This document shows, piece after piece, positions 29,353-38,220 of a DNA stretch of 64,000 nucleotides. The translations under genes and the position numbers were made by a program. Location of the stretch: positions 1 through 64,000 of the forward strand of contig ABCO01000002.1 in NCBI GenBank assembly GCA_000170815.1, read 5' to 3'. Position 1 is the first letter of the stretch. Each line of letters opens with the position of its first letter. The notes below the pieces were generated by a model, which searched no databases, had not been told where the DNA came from, and saw only the letters and a program-made list of their open reading frames with translations. This DNA comes from an unidentified eubacterium SCB49 (GTDB lineage Bacteria > Bacteroidota > Bacteroidia > Flavobacteriales > Flavobacteriaceae).

Positions 29353-30465
29353 CTATTCGTAATTATAATTTAAATATTCTTCTGTTAAGTCTTCGCTAAG
29401 ATAATAGGCTGGATAATCGTTTTTATTGAATATATATCTTTGAAAAGAATTATTAAGTAGATGGTTTTCATTCCTAAATTCGGAAACCATCTCTCCTTTA
29501 GAATCATCACCATAAGAACCATCAGAAAAAATTAAACCTTTATAGATTGGTTTAAAAAGATCGTTCGCAAATGGGTTTTTAAACTTTGTATATTTAAATG
29601 TTTTTTCGACACCAGTAGATGATGATAAAGAAGTAAGATTTGTACCTTCATAGCCATAAACATACTGGACACCATCTGCCTTCTCAAATAGCGTAATATT
29701 CCCTTGATCATCTAAAGTAATGCTATAGCTAAAAGAACCATCTTCATCATAAAAAGAAATCTTATCACCTTCATACTCGACTGTACGCGTATAAGGTTCT
29801 GCATTGTTACCGTAAGTATCATAATAAATTGAAACAATTTGATTGTTATCGTTATAAGTATAAGTGTGTTGTTTTTGGAATTCCCCTCCATCATCTATAG
29901 AATAGTCAATAAACTGAACTAATCTATCAAGATCATCATATGCTAATAAATAACCTTCACCTCGATACCAATCTCCTTTATCATAATAAGTTATGTTACC
30001 ATTGGTAACAGAAAAGCTTATATGTTTATCACCGTCAGGAAAGTTAACCCCCTCAATCAATAGATCTTGTTCTTGAAAATCTATTAAATTGACAGTTAAA
30101 TTTAAGGTCTTGACTTCTTCATCTTTATTTGCTGTAAATTGTGCCGTAAGTGTTGGGGACGTTTCGTAATTAAAATAACCATTAGCTCGAACTAATATTT
30201 GACCATATTCATCAATCTTAAAAGCCCCATTATGACTTTCAGAAATAAGTAAAAACGCTGTAGTTCCAGATCCATCTAGTTCTTCCATACTAGCCAAATA
30301 AGAATTCACATCAGGAAGCTCCTCAATCTCAACAACCAAATCTACGGTATTGCTATTTGTTTCCTCAGAGATTTCATCTACTACTTCAGTGGTATCATCT
30401 GGACCACAAGCTGTAAAAAAAACAAAAAAAATGACTAAGTAATTTATAAAGGATATCTGTTTCAT
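29353..30465 (-). CDS. Lipoprotein of unknown function
   Basis: 370 residues with a lipoprotein signal (VFFTAC, Cys near residue 20) and an Asp/Glu/Thr-rich linker. A cadherin-like beta domain follows (about 50-125, FKIDEYGQILVRANG ... LNLTVNLIDF). The C-terminal part has Tyr/Asp-rich short repeats (YTYNDNNQIVSIYYD, ISFYDEDGS, VQYVYGYEGTNLTSL) resembling YD/RHS-like repeats. It should sit on the outer membrane. It ends 12 bases from the convergent meaB stop without a clear hairpin between. A TATATTTG box is 5 bases before the ATG. Function not assigned. Confidence 0.7.
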   Translation of the reverse strand: MKQISFINYLVIFFVFFTACGPDDTTEVVDEISEETNSNTVDLVVEIEELPDVNSYLASMEELDGSGTTAFLLISESHNGAFKIDEYGQILVRANGYFNYETSPTLTAQFTANKDEEVKTLNLTVNLIDFQEQDLLIEGVNFPDGDKHISFSVTNGNITYYDKGDWYRGEGYLLAYDDLDRLVQFIDYSIDDGGEFQKQHTYTYNDNNQIVSIYYDTYGNNAEPYTRTVEYEGDKISFYDEDGSFSYSITLDDQGNITLFEKADGVQYVYGYEGTNLTSLSSSTGVEKTFKYTKFKNPFANDLFKPIYKGLIFSDGSYGDDSKGEMVSEFRNENHLLNNSFQRYIFNKNDYPAYYLSEDLTEEYLNYNYE

Positions 30466-30470
30466 ATAAT

Positions 30471-30478
30471 CAAATATA
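30471..30478 (-). promoter_or_regulatory. -7 box abutting the lipoprotein start (TATATTTG)
   Basis: An exact TAnnTTTG match on the minus strand, separated from the ATG at 30465 by 5 bases. Confidence 0.5.
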
Positions 30479-30498
30479 AGAAAAAAAACAACGACATT

Positions 30499-31467
30499 CT
30501 ACTCAAAACTCTCCTTAAACCAAGCCACTTGAGCCTCTAGCCCTTCTTTTAGTGTTGTCTGCGGGTTATACCCCAAAACGCGCCTCGCTTTATTAATATT
30601 CGCTTTAGTACGTGACTGGTCTCCAGGACGAGCAGGTTTTTGATCTATTTTAATTGAAGTATTTAAAATTTCTTCTACAGTATTAATCCCTGTTTGAGTT
30701 GTATTTTCTTTTTCTGTACCCAAATTAAATACTTCGCCATCGCAAGCTTCTTGGTTGTCTAGTACAGACACAATACCATCTATAATATCTTGCACATAAG
30801 TAAAACTGCGCAAATGCTTTACACTTCCTTTAAACAACGGAAACGACTTATCATTAAGGCCACAATCTATTAATCGCGTATACAACTTATCTGGACGCTC
30901 CCTAGGTCCATACACAGAATACAAGCGTAATGAAGTACCTTTTAACAATCCTCTACGACTATACGACAACACTAATTGCTCTGCCGCAAGTTTTGTCACC
31001 CCATACCAAGAAGCAGGCAAAGGCGCCTCGTTTTCGGTAAGTGTTGCTTCTAATCCATATATAGAAGATGTTGCTATATTCACAAAATAAGGCTTTACTT
31101 CTAATGTTTCTATAACATCTAAAATGCGTTGTGTAGCTAAAACATTATTACTGAAATATTCTTTAAATGTACACGCAGCAGAAATTCCTGGTTGGGCAGC
31201 AAAATGAAAAATAGCGCCAATTTCTTCTGTAATTATACCAGTCAAATCATCATCTCTAAGGTCTATACGATGAATTGTAATATTTTTATTTTTTAATATT
31301 TCGGCATTAAGCTCTTTTAATGCTACATCATAATAAGAAGAAAAGTTATCAATCCCGATAACCTCATGCCCTAAAGAAGCAAGACGTTCACAGGCGTGAG
31401 AACCAATAAATCCAGCAGCACCAGTAACAAGAATTTTCAAAAGCAATAAATTTTGGTTAGAATACAA
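30499..31467 (-). CDS. NAD-dependent sugar-nucleotide epimerase (extended SDR)
   Basis: 322 residues. A Rossmann GAAGFIG motif stands at about 16-22, with SSIYG and the catalytic YGVTK (Tyr-x-x-x-Lys) near the middle. GTSLRLYSVYGPRERPD and the C-terminal RPGDQSRTKANINKA block are of the UDP-glucuronate/UDP-glucose 4-epimerase type. Substrate cannot be fixed from sequence alone. The first nine residues look unusual for the family, and a TTG at residue 10 (31440) could be the real start. It is divergent from the GT2-LAB_N-ArnT operon and probably supplies a sugar nucleotide to it. Confidence 0.85.
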   Translation of the reverse strand: MYSNQNLLLLKILVTGAAGFIGSHACERLASLGHEVIGIDNFSSYYDVALKELNAEILKNKNITIHRIDLRDDDLTGIITEEIGAIFHFAAQPGISAACTFKEYFSNNVLATQRILDVIETLEVKPYFVNIATSSIYGLEATLTENEAPLPASWYGVTKLAAEQLVLSYSRRGLLKGTSLRLYSVYGPRERPDKLYTRLIDCGLNDKSFPLFKGSVKHLRSFTYVQDIIDGIVSVLDNQEACDGEVFNLGTEKENTTQTGINTVEEILNTSIKIDQKPARPGDQSRTKANINKARRVLGYNPQTTLKEGLEAQVAWFKESFE

Positions 31468-31521
31468 AGAAACGTTTTTTTTTGCTTCTAAAAAGGATAT
31501 ACTAAAGTCTTTAAAAAAGGA

Positions 31522-31529
31522 TATTTTTG
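31522..31529 (+). promoter_or_regulatory. Promoter -7 box of the GT2 operon (TATTTTTG)
   Basis: An exact TAnnTTTG match, 17 bases before the ATG at 31547. Confidence 0.55.
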
Positions 31530-31546
31530 CACAAAAGGCAGTAGCT

Positions 31547-32257
31547 ATGTACCAATTTACGATTATCGTACCTGTTTATAATGAACAGGAAAACCTCTTG
31601 CGTGTAGAACAAGAGATGCTCGCCTACATAAAAACCGCAAATAAAAAGACTACCATCCTCTTTGTTAACGATGGTTCTACAGATAATAGCCAGTCTATAA
31701 TTGAAACTATTTGTAATCGTAATCCCGAATTTTCATTCATCACTTTTAATAAAAACAGAGGACTGAGTACTGCTATTAAAGCCGGAATTGACGCCACAGA
31801 AACCGAATTATTAGGATATATAGATAGCGATTTACAAACAACACCTGCAGACTTTAATCTTTTATTAGAAAAAATAGGACATTATGACCTTGTCACTGGA
31901 GTACGCAACAAACGCAAAGACAGCTTTATTAAAAATATGTCTTCAAAAATGGCTAACAGTATAAGACGTAGTTTTACTCAAGACGGGATGGATGATTCTG
32001 GATGTCCGCTTAAAGTAATAAAGACAGAATTAGCTAAAAACATTCCTATGTTTAAGGGACTTCATCGTTTTTTACCAGCGATGATTTTACTTCAAGGAGG
32101 TACAGTTTATCAAATTCCTGTTCAGCATTTTCCACGCGTAGCAGGTAAAGCAAAATACGGGGTTTGGAACCGCCTTTTTGGACCATTAACAGACTGTTTT
32201 GCTTATTTATGGATGAAAAGAAAGTATATTAACTACGAGGTTACAAAAAAAGGATGA
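31547..32257 (+). CDS. Family 2 glycosyltransferase, polyprenyl-phosphate sugar type
   Basis: 236 residues of the GT-A fold: IIVPVYNEQENL at 6-17, FVNDGSTDNS, and the metal-binding acidic site DSDLQT near residue 89 (the DxD region). This pattern is that of dolichol-phosphate mannose synthase/ArnC-like enzymes that load a sugar on undecaprenyl phosphate. No C-terminal membrane helices are present, so it resembles the soluble Dpm1 type. The stop overlaps the next gene by 4 bases, so translation is probably coupled. Confidence 0.88.
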   Translation: MYQFTIIVPVYNEQENLLRVEQEMLAYIKTANKKTTILFVNDGSTDNSQSIIETICNRNPEFSFITFNKNRGLSTAIKAGIDATETELLGYIDSDLQTTPADFNLLLEKIGHYDLVTGVRNKRKDSFIKNMSSKMANSIRRSFTQDGMDDSGCPLKVIKTELAKNIPMFKGLHRFLPAMILLQGGTVYQIPVQHFPRVAGKAKYGVWNRLFGPLTDCFAYLWMKRKYINYEVTKKG

Positions 32258-32889
32258 TCGAAGCCATTAATTACATCACTATCGTAGGCTTTGTTGGCCA
32301 AGGACTTTTTTTTAGTCGGTTTTTGTTTCAATTGATCCTTTCAGAAAAAAGCAAAAAAATTATTACGCCCACTATTTTCTGGAAGCTTAGCTTACTTGCA
32401 TCCATTATCTTTTTTATCTACGGATATTTACGAGAAGATTTTGCTATTATGCTTGGACAATCAATCACCTATTTTATTTATATCCGAAATTTACAATTAC
32501 AAGGAGAATGGAAAAAATTACCGCTACCTGTTCAAATTCTCTTATTTATTTTTCCTGTTTTAATTGGCTTTTTTGCGTTTAACAGCGGCATAGACCCTCA
32601 AGTTTTTTTTGCTTCTGAAAACATACCAAAATGGTTATTAACGCTAGGTATTATAGCGCAGCTGGTATTTATTTTTAGGTTTATTTTTCAATGGATTTCT
32701 TCTGAAAAACACAAAAAATCACACCTCCCTCTAGGATTTTGGATTATAAGCTTAATAGGGTCTTCGCTTATTTTATCATACGCGATCTTTAGAGAAGACC
32801 CTGTACTATTTTTAGCACATTCTATTGGTATGATTGTCTATGCTAGAAACATTTTTTTATGGAAAAAAGAGCGTAATAATGAAGCTTAA
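32254..32889 (+). CDS. Tandem LAB_N (lipid A biosynthesis N-terminal) membrane protein
   Basis: 211 residues with about six hydrophobic segments. Two related halves are visible. The first is GQGLFFSRFLFQLILSEKSK with FWKLSLLASIIFFIYGYLRED; the second is AQLVFIFRFIFQWISSEKHK with FWIISLIGSSLILSYAIFRED. Each matches the LAB_N domain found ahead of lipid-A-disaccharide synthase in some bacteria. A free-standing doubled form suggests a small lipid-handling or flippase-like membrane protein, but no activity is established. It sits between a GT2 and an ArnT-like transferase, overlapping both. Confidence 0.85.
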   Translation: MIEAINYITIVGFVGQGLFFSRFLFQLILSEKSKKIITPTIFWKLSLLASIIFFIYGYLREDFAIMLGQSITYFIYIRNLQLQGEWKKLPLPVQILLFIFPVLIGFFAFNSGIDPQVFFASENIPKWLLTLGIIAQLVFIFRFIFQWISSEKHKKSHLPLGFWIISLIGSSLILSYAIFREDPVLFLAHSIGMIVYARNIFLWKKERNNEA

Positions 32890-34516
32890 CACAAAGCACA
32901 TATTATGGCTTTTAGCAGCTTGTTTTGCCGTTTTTTTTATACATCTAGACGCATTACCTGTAAACATCATGGAAGCTCGCAACTTTATTACCGCGCGAGA
33001 AATACTTATAGATGACAATTGGTTGCTTACAACAATTAATGGAGAGGCTCGATATCAAAAACCTCCTTTACCTACTTGGTTCACTGCTATTTCTGCTAAA
33101 ATTTTTGGTTTAGAATCATTGTATGCTTTACGCCTTCCTGCAGTATTACTAGCCTCTTTTAGTATTTACTTTTTCTATCGCTTTGTCTGTAAATTAACAC
33201 AACAATCGCAAGTTGCTTTTATTAGCGCATTAATTTTAATCACTTCTTTCTATTTCACATTTGCAGGCAGAAATGGACAATGGGATATTTTTGCCCACGG
33301 TTTTATACTAGCCGCAATCTATTTTTTATTTCAGTTCTTTTCTAGTTCAGTTAAAAGGTATCACAATGCCCTACTCGCTGGTTTATGTATTGGCCTTTCA
33401 TTTATGAGTAAAGGTCCGGTAGCTCTGTATTCGTTGCTTTTGCCTTTTATAATTGCTTACGGCTTGGTGTTTAAATTTAAAACATTTCAGAAAAAATGGT
33501 TGCCTTTACTTCTTTTATTAGTTGTAACGCTAGTCTTATCTGGATGGTGGTATTTATATACTTATATCTTTGACCCCCATAACGTATTGCTAATTACTGA
33601 TAAAGAAACCACAAATTGGACTAGCTACCAAGTAAAACCTTTTTACTACTATTGGAACTTCTTTTTGCAAACAGGAGTCTGGATATTACCAACACTCGTA
33701 AGTCTTTTTTACCCCTATTTTAAAAACAAAGTAGCTAGCAAAAAAGGGTATACACTTAGTTTAATCTGGATGATAGCTGCCCTCATTTTATTAACCATTA
33801 TTCCAGCTAAAAAACAAAGATATTTACTCCCCGTACTAGTCCCAATAGCGATTAACATAGGTTTTTATATAGACTATCTTTTCCGTTCTTTTTCTGAAAT
33901 GCGCCGGTTGAAACAAACTTGGCCTGTTTTTTTACAGTTTGGTGCCATCGCTATTGTAGGCATACTTTTTCCCGTGGTAGCAGGATATTATTATTGGAAC
34001 AAACTAGAAGGTCTATGGCCGTGGTTTATACTTCTATCCTTATCTATTTTTAGTGGAGGTTGCTATATTTTATATTATTTATATCACAGAAACATCAAAA
34101 AGGTTTTTTACACTTCTATTGTTTTTATTGCGGCTGCATTAGTGTTTGGGTACCCTTTAATAGGTTTACTAAATACAAATCCAAACCAAAAAGACATGAG
34201 CAACTTAGCCGTTTGGGAGGTAGAAAACAACATAAAAGTGTATGAATATTCTGCTTTTACACCAGAGTTTTTATGGCAATATGGAGATAAAATGGAGCGA
34301 TTAGATAAAGATCAAGTAAAGCAAAAACTACTTTCTAATCCCTCTATTGGTATTTTGGTTCACGAAAAAGCATTATCTAATTTTAAAGAAGATTTTAAAC
34401 TATTCAACATAAAGGTCATTGATGAATTTGACATAAATAGCGTTCCTAAATTTGAGAAAAAGCACAATTTTAGGCTACACCGTTACCTTTATTTAGTTTC
34501 TGCTAAGCAGCAGTAA
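32879..34516 (+). CDS. ArnT/PMT-like membrane glycosyltransferase
   Basis: 545 residues from the ATG at 32879, which overlaps the LAB_N gene end by 11 bases; an earlier in-frame ATG lies well inside that gene and is unlikely. About twelve membrane helices. The first periplasmic loop has EARNFITAREIL and GEARYQKPPLPTW, the acidic and KPPL features of the GT83 ArnT family that moves a sugar from undecaprenyl phosphate to lipid A or another envelope acceptor. The soluble tail ends in HRYLYLV. With the GT2 and LAB_N genes it forms a three-gene operon. Its 3' end overlaps the convergent PAP2 gene by 14 bases. Confidence 0.88.
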   Translation: MKLNTKHILWLLAACFAVFFIHLDALPVNIMEARNFITAREILIDDNWLLTTINGEARYQKPPLPTWFTAISAKIFGLESLYALRLPAVLLASFSIYFFYRFVCKLTQQSQVAFISALILITSFYFTFAGRNGQWDIFAHGFILAAIYFLFQFFSSSVKRYHNALLAGLCIGLSFMSKGPVALYSLLLPFIIAYGLVFKFKTFQKKWLPLLLLLVVTLVLSGWWYLYTYIFDPHNVLLITDKETTNWTSYQVKPFYYYWNFFLQTGVWILPTLVSLFYPYFKNKVASKKGYTLSLIWMIAALILLTIIPAKKQRYLLPVLVPIAINIGFYIDYLFRSFSEMRRLKQTWPVFLQFGAIAIVGILFPVVAGYYYWNKLEGLWPWFILLSLSIFSGGCYILYYLYHRNIKKVFYTSIVFIAAALVFGYPLIGLLNTNPNQKDMSNLAVWEVENNIKVYEYSAFTPEFLWQYGDKMERLDKDQVKQKLLSNPSIGILVHEKALSNFKEDFKLFNIKVIDEFDINSVPKFEKKHNFRLHRYLYLVSAKQQ

Positions 34517-35075
34517 TCCATTTCTTTTTTGCTATTAATACAAGTTTGTAAAATAGCCATCCAATAACACTACCTATCACCATTCCTGTAACAACATCAA
34601 AAGGATAATGTACTCCAAGATAAATACGACTATACCCTATGAGTACAGCCCAAGCTAACATTAAAAAAGGAATGTAATAATATTTAGATTTTAAAAGCAA
34701 GCCCACAAAAACCGCGGTTGCCATACTGCTAGCTGCATGTGCCGAAAAGTAACCATAACGACCACAACGTTTTGCCACATACCGAATAAGCTCGTCTAGC
34801 TCTGCTACTTGGCAAGGTCTAGGACGTTTAAAACCGTGTTTAAAAAGATTACCTAACTGGTCTGTACAGGTAATCATTAAAGCAATCGCTACTAAAATTA
34901 AGGCGGTAGTTTTTAAGCCAAAATGCTTATAGATTAGAACAAGTAATAACACATATAACGGAATTGAAGACCATTTTTCGGTTACAAAAAGCCAGAAACC
35001 ATCCCAAGATGTAGTTCCTAATCTGTTTAAGAAAAGAAATATCTCTGTATCAAATTTTAACAATTGTTCTAGCAT
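34503..35075 (-). CDS. PAP2-family phosphatase
   Basis: 190 residues with about five membrane helices. The three phosphatase blocks are visible: KRPRPCQ (the KxxxxxxRP region), SAHAASSM (PSGH-type block with the first catalytic His) and SRIYLGVHYPFD (SRxxxxxHxxxD). Substrates of this family include undecaprenyl pyrophosphate, phosphatidic acid and lipid A phosphates. Position beside the ArnT-like operon favours an envelope-lipid role. The 3' end overlaps the convergent transferase gene by 14 bases. Confidence 0.9.
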   Translation of the reverse strand: MLEQLLKFDTEIFLFLNRLGTTSWDGFWLFVTEKWSSIPLYVLLLVLIYKHFGLKTTALILVAIALMITCTDQLGNLFKHGFKRPRPCQVAELDELIRYVAKRCGRYGYFSAHAASSMATAVFVGLLLKSKYYYIPFLMLAWAVLIGYSRIYLGVHYPFDVVTGMVIGSVIGWLFYKLVLIAKKKWITAA

Positions 35076-35114
35076 ATCAAATACCTGTTATCTCTAGTGA
35101 TTAAACGTAGGTTC

Positions 35115-35342
35115 TTATTCTTCGTAACGCGCGATTTCTCTATCGTAAAATGCTGTCGCTTCTCTGATAAAGTTTTCTGTTTCTGTTTCCAGTTGTTTTT
35201 GGTCATGATCATCAAACTCCTCTAACCATTCTACCTCATCATCCTCTAGATTAATAATAAAACGCGGAAACTCTGTATGAATAATAAAAATTGCTGTCGG
35301 ATAATCACTATTATCGCCTAAAAGGTATTTTGGAAATTCCAT
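35115..35342 (-). CDS. Small acidic protein, unknown function
   Basis: 75 residues, strongly acidic, with a central EDDEVEWLEEFDDHD stretch and several aromatic residues. There is no membrane segment or signal peptide. It looks like a small alpha/beta protein and gives the impression of being conserved rather than random, but I cannot name a family. It lies 39 bases upstream of the PAP2 gene on the same strand and may be the first gene of that transcript. Confidence 0.65.
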   Translation of the reverse strand: MEFPKYLLGDNSDYPTAIFIIHTEFPRFIINLEDDEVEWLEEFDDHDQKQLETETENFIREATAFYDREIARYEE

Positions 35343-35445
35343 GTTTGTGTTTTTTTAAATAAATTTAGTTTGTCTATTTGAGTGTAGTAAAGTACTATGC
35401 AACTACATTTTTCTGGTCTTGACAATGCCTAAAAAAGCATTGTGA

Positions 35446-36837
35446 TTACGCTGTAGCCTTCAATACTTTATCATTCTTAAATTTTCTTGAAAGATAATTA
35501 AATCTCATAAATAATAAGATTCCAGAAACAGTTAAACCTGCAAGAAGTCCTAACCATATTCCTTTACTTCCATAATCTGTATATAAGCCAAGGTAATAAG
35601 ATATTGGAAACCCTACCATCCAATAAGCAATAAATGTCATTAACGTAGGAATCATAACATCTTGCATACCACGTAAAGCGCCTAACGCTACTACCTGTAT
35701 GGTATCTGAGATTTGAAATACTGCTGCAATTAATAATAAAGTAGCCGCAATACTTGCAACCTCTGTGTTATCTGCTAACTCTGCAATGTTATCATAATCT
35801 AAATATACTTTTGGCAATGACTGGTAAAACACAATAAAAAACAGTGCAAATACTATTGCCAGTATCGTGGATAACAAAAAGATAGAAAAAGCGATTCTTC
35901 TAAGCTCATCAAAACGTTGTAATCCTTTTTGGTTTCCTACCCGTATCATTGCCACCACGCTAAAACCTGTAGCTACCATAAAAGTCATAGACGACATATT
36001 TAACGCTATCTGGTTTGCTGCCTGCGGATTCTTTCCTAAGATACCCGACAACCAAATGGCCGCCGTAAAAATAGCAACTTCAAAAAACATTTGCATCGCA
36101 GAAGGCACTCCTAATTTTAAGACCTTCAACAACATCTTTTTTGAAAGTTGGAATAATTTGATAGCGACAACAAAAAGATGAGCCTTATTATTTTTGTATA
36201 ATAAATACCAAAGACACAACACCATAATCACTCTCGACACAAGTGTACCAATTGCAGCACCCACAATACCTAATTCTGGTGCGCCAAATTTCCCAAAAAT
36301 AAACATGTAGTTAAGTACTACGTTTACCACGTTTGCTAAAATGGTAGCATACATAGGATAACGTGTGAGCGATAAACCATCACTAAATTGTTTAAAAGCC
36401 TGAAAAACGATTAACGGAAATAATGATACCGCAACCAAGTTAAGATAAGGCATCGCTAAGGCAACTACTTCTGCAGGTTGCCCCATATGATACATCACAG
36501 GTTTTGCCAGAAAAATAGTAAGCATTAAAAAAGCACCTAACACAGAACATAAAAATAATCCGTGTTTAAATGAAGACTTAGCTTGGTCAAAATTATTTTC
36601 TGCATCTGCTTCAGCTACAAGTGGTGTGATCGCAGTAGAAAAGCCAATACCTAATGACATAGCAACAAACATAAAGCTGTTTCCTAAAGACACTGCAGCT
36701 AACTCTGCCGTACCTATTTGCCCAACCATTATATTATCTACAAGAGCCACAACAGTATGTCCTAACATCCCAAGTATTACTGGGGCTGCAAGCTTAAAAT
36801 TATATTTAAATTCGCGTGTATATTGAGAGAGTAACAA
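35446..36837 (-). CDS. MATE-family multidrug/cation exporter
   Basis: About 463 residues and twelve membrane helices. The first helix block is KLAAPVILGMLGHTVVALVDNIMVGQIGTAELAA, typical of NorM-type MATE exporters, and the internal pseudo-repeat of six plus six helices is visible. No ATG is near the family start. A TTG frame opens at 36855, but a TATTTTTG promoter box covers 36853-36860. The next TTG at 36837 gives a family-like N-terminus and is preferred. No regulator lies next to it. Confidence 0.9.
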   Translation of the reverse strand: MLLSQYTREFKYNFKLAAPVILGMLGHTVVALVDNIMVGQIGTAELAAVSLGNSFMFVAMSLGIGFSTAITPLVAEADAENNFDQAKSSFKHGLFLCSVLGAFLMLTIFLAKPVMYHMGQPAEVVALAMPYLNLVAVSLFPLIVFQAFKQFSDGLSLTRYPMYATILANVVNVVLNYMFIFGKFGAPELGIVGAAIGTLVSRVIMVLCLWYLLYKNNKAHLFVVAIKLFQLSKKMLLKVLKLGVPSAMQMFFEVAIFTAAIWLSGILGKNPQAANQIALNMSSMTFMVATGFSVVAMIRVGNQKGLQRFDELRRIAFSIFLLSTILAIVFALFFIVFYQSLPKVYLDYDNIAELADNTEVASIAATLLLIAAVFQISDTIQVVALGALRGMQDVMIPTLMTFIAYWMVGFPISYYLGLYTDYGSKGIWLGLLAGLTVSGILLFMRFNYLSRKFKNDKVLKATA

Positions 36838-36852
36838 TTTTATTTTTTTGGG

Positions 36853-36860
36853 CAAAAATA
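36853..36860 (-). promoter_or_regulatory. -7 box of the MATE gene (TATTTTTG)
   Basis: An exact TAnnTTTG match on the minus strand that overlaps the outermost possible TTG start, so translation must begin downstream, likely at TTG 36837. Confidence 0.5.
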
Positions 36861-36958
36861 GTCAACCTTGTCTGTATATATATTAAAATGTATATTTATA
36901 TTCTTTAATTTAGTTTTTGATTAAAACTATAATGAGTTGACAAAAAAATAAACCAAAC

Positions 36959-37414
36959 ATGCAATATAAAGCCCACACCATAGACGCATATATTGATCAG
37001 CTTCCTGAAGAACGTCAAGTGGTGCTTCACAAACTTCGGAAAATTGCTAATGACAAACTCCCTAACGGATTTCAAGAAACGCTAAACTATAATATGCCAG
37101 CTTGGGTTGTCCCGCACAGCGCATACCCAGATGGCTATCATTGTGACCCAAAACTTCCATTACCTTTTTTAAGCATTGCCTCTCAAAAAAACTTTATAGC
37201 CATTTATCACATGGGTATTTATAGCGATCCTAAAGTGTTAGATTGGTTTACAACTGCCTACCCAAAACATGTAAAAACAAAATTAGACATGGGTAAAAGC
37301 TGTATTCGTTTTAAGAAGATGGAAACCATCCCTTATGAGTTACTAGGCGAACTTTTTTCTAAAATAACTGTAGAAGATTGGATCACTACATATAAAAATA
37401 CTTTAAAAAAATAG
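36959..37414 (+). CDS. DUF1801 domain protein
   Basis: 151 residues with the DUF1801 pattern: IDAYIDQLPEERQVVLHKLRKIAND, the TLNYNMPAW block, FLSIASQKNFIAIYHMGIY, and the C-terminal GKSCIRFKKMETIP. The fold is alpha/beta and soluble, with no assigned biochemical role. Its TAG stop overlaps the GTG start of the following DUF1853 gene by one base, so the two are translationally coupled. Confidence 0.9.
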   Translation: MQYKAHTIDAYIDQLPEERQVVLHKLRKIANDKLPNGFQETLNYNMPAWVVPHSAYPDGYHCDPKLPLPFLSIASQKNFIAIYHMGIYSDPKVLDWFTTAYPKHVKTKLDMGKSCIRFKKMETIPYELLGELFSKITVEDWITTYKNTLKK

Positions 37415-38205
37415 TGACCTATCCCTTATCTCATTTTAAAGCCATTCCTGAACTAAAATTACCTTCAGAAATATTAAACATACAAGCATTTGGGTTTTCT
37501 CAAGTTAAAACAAAACAAGATAGCACTGCAACAGTACCCAACATTATACTTGGTAAACAAGCAGAGTTTTTATTTTCCGAAACAATAAAAGCCGCTTCAA
37601 ACTTTAAAATTCTTTCAGAAAACATCCAAGTTAATCACAATAAGATAACCATTGGAGAGCTAGACTATTTAATTAAAGACAAGAACACAAGCAAAACGAT
37701 ACACGTAGAGCTTGCTTGTAAATTTTATTTGTTAAAAAGTGATGAACACGAAACACTAGAAGGGCAATGGATAGGCCCAAATCTTAAAGATACTTTAAGA
37801 GATAAATTAATAAAATTTAAACAAAGTCAATTTCCTTTACTTGAACATGTAGCAACAAAAGAAATACTATCAAGTCTTAATATTTCAGAAGAAATTGAAC
37901 AAAAGTACTGTATTAAAGCAGCTCTTTTTATTCCTGAATCGTTCTCAAAAACCTTACCAGATCACTATAAAAACTGCGTGGTTGGTGTATGGAAAAAACA
38001 CCATAATCTAAAGCTAAACAGAGAAGCTAAGTATGCAATTCCGTCTAAGAGAGAATGGCTACTACCAATGGATAAAATAGTTGACTGGCACACAAGCGAA
38101 CATATTTTTAAGTTGATTAATGAACAGATACTGCAAAAAAAATCGCCATTAATCTATGAGAAAAATGGCGAAACTGTTACTCCGTTCTTTGTTGTCTGGT
38201 GGTAG
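37414..38205 (+). CDS. DUF1853 family protein
   Basis: 263 residues starting with GTG that shares a base with the preceding stop codon. It carries the DUF1853 features: an early FLFSETIKAA helix, ITIGELDYLI, the strand HVELACKFYLL, GQWIGPNLKDTLRDKL, and a basic C-terminal half ending in PFFVVWW. The GELD...VELACK order resembles the D...ExK layout of PD-(D/E)XK nuclease folds; that link is my inference. Function unknown. The gene is followed directly by the REP-like repeat block. Confidence 0.87.
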   Translation: MTYPLSHFKAIPELKLPSEILNIQAFGFSQVKTKQDSTATVPNIILGKQAEFLFSETIKAASNFKILSENIQVNHNKITIGELDYLIKDKNTSKTIHVELACKFYLLKSDEHETLEGQWIGPNLKDTLRDKLIKFKQSQFPLLEHVATKEILSSLNISEEIEQKYCIKAALFIPESFSKTLPDHYKNCVVGVWKKHHNLKLNREAKYAIPSKREWLLPMDKIVDWHTSEHIFKLINEQILQKKSPLIYEKNGETVTPFFVVWW

Positions 38206-38220
38206 AAATTAAACAACTCA

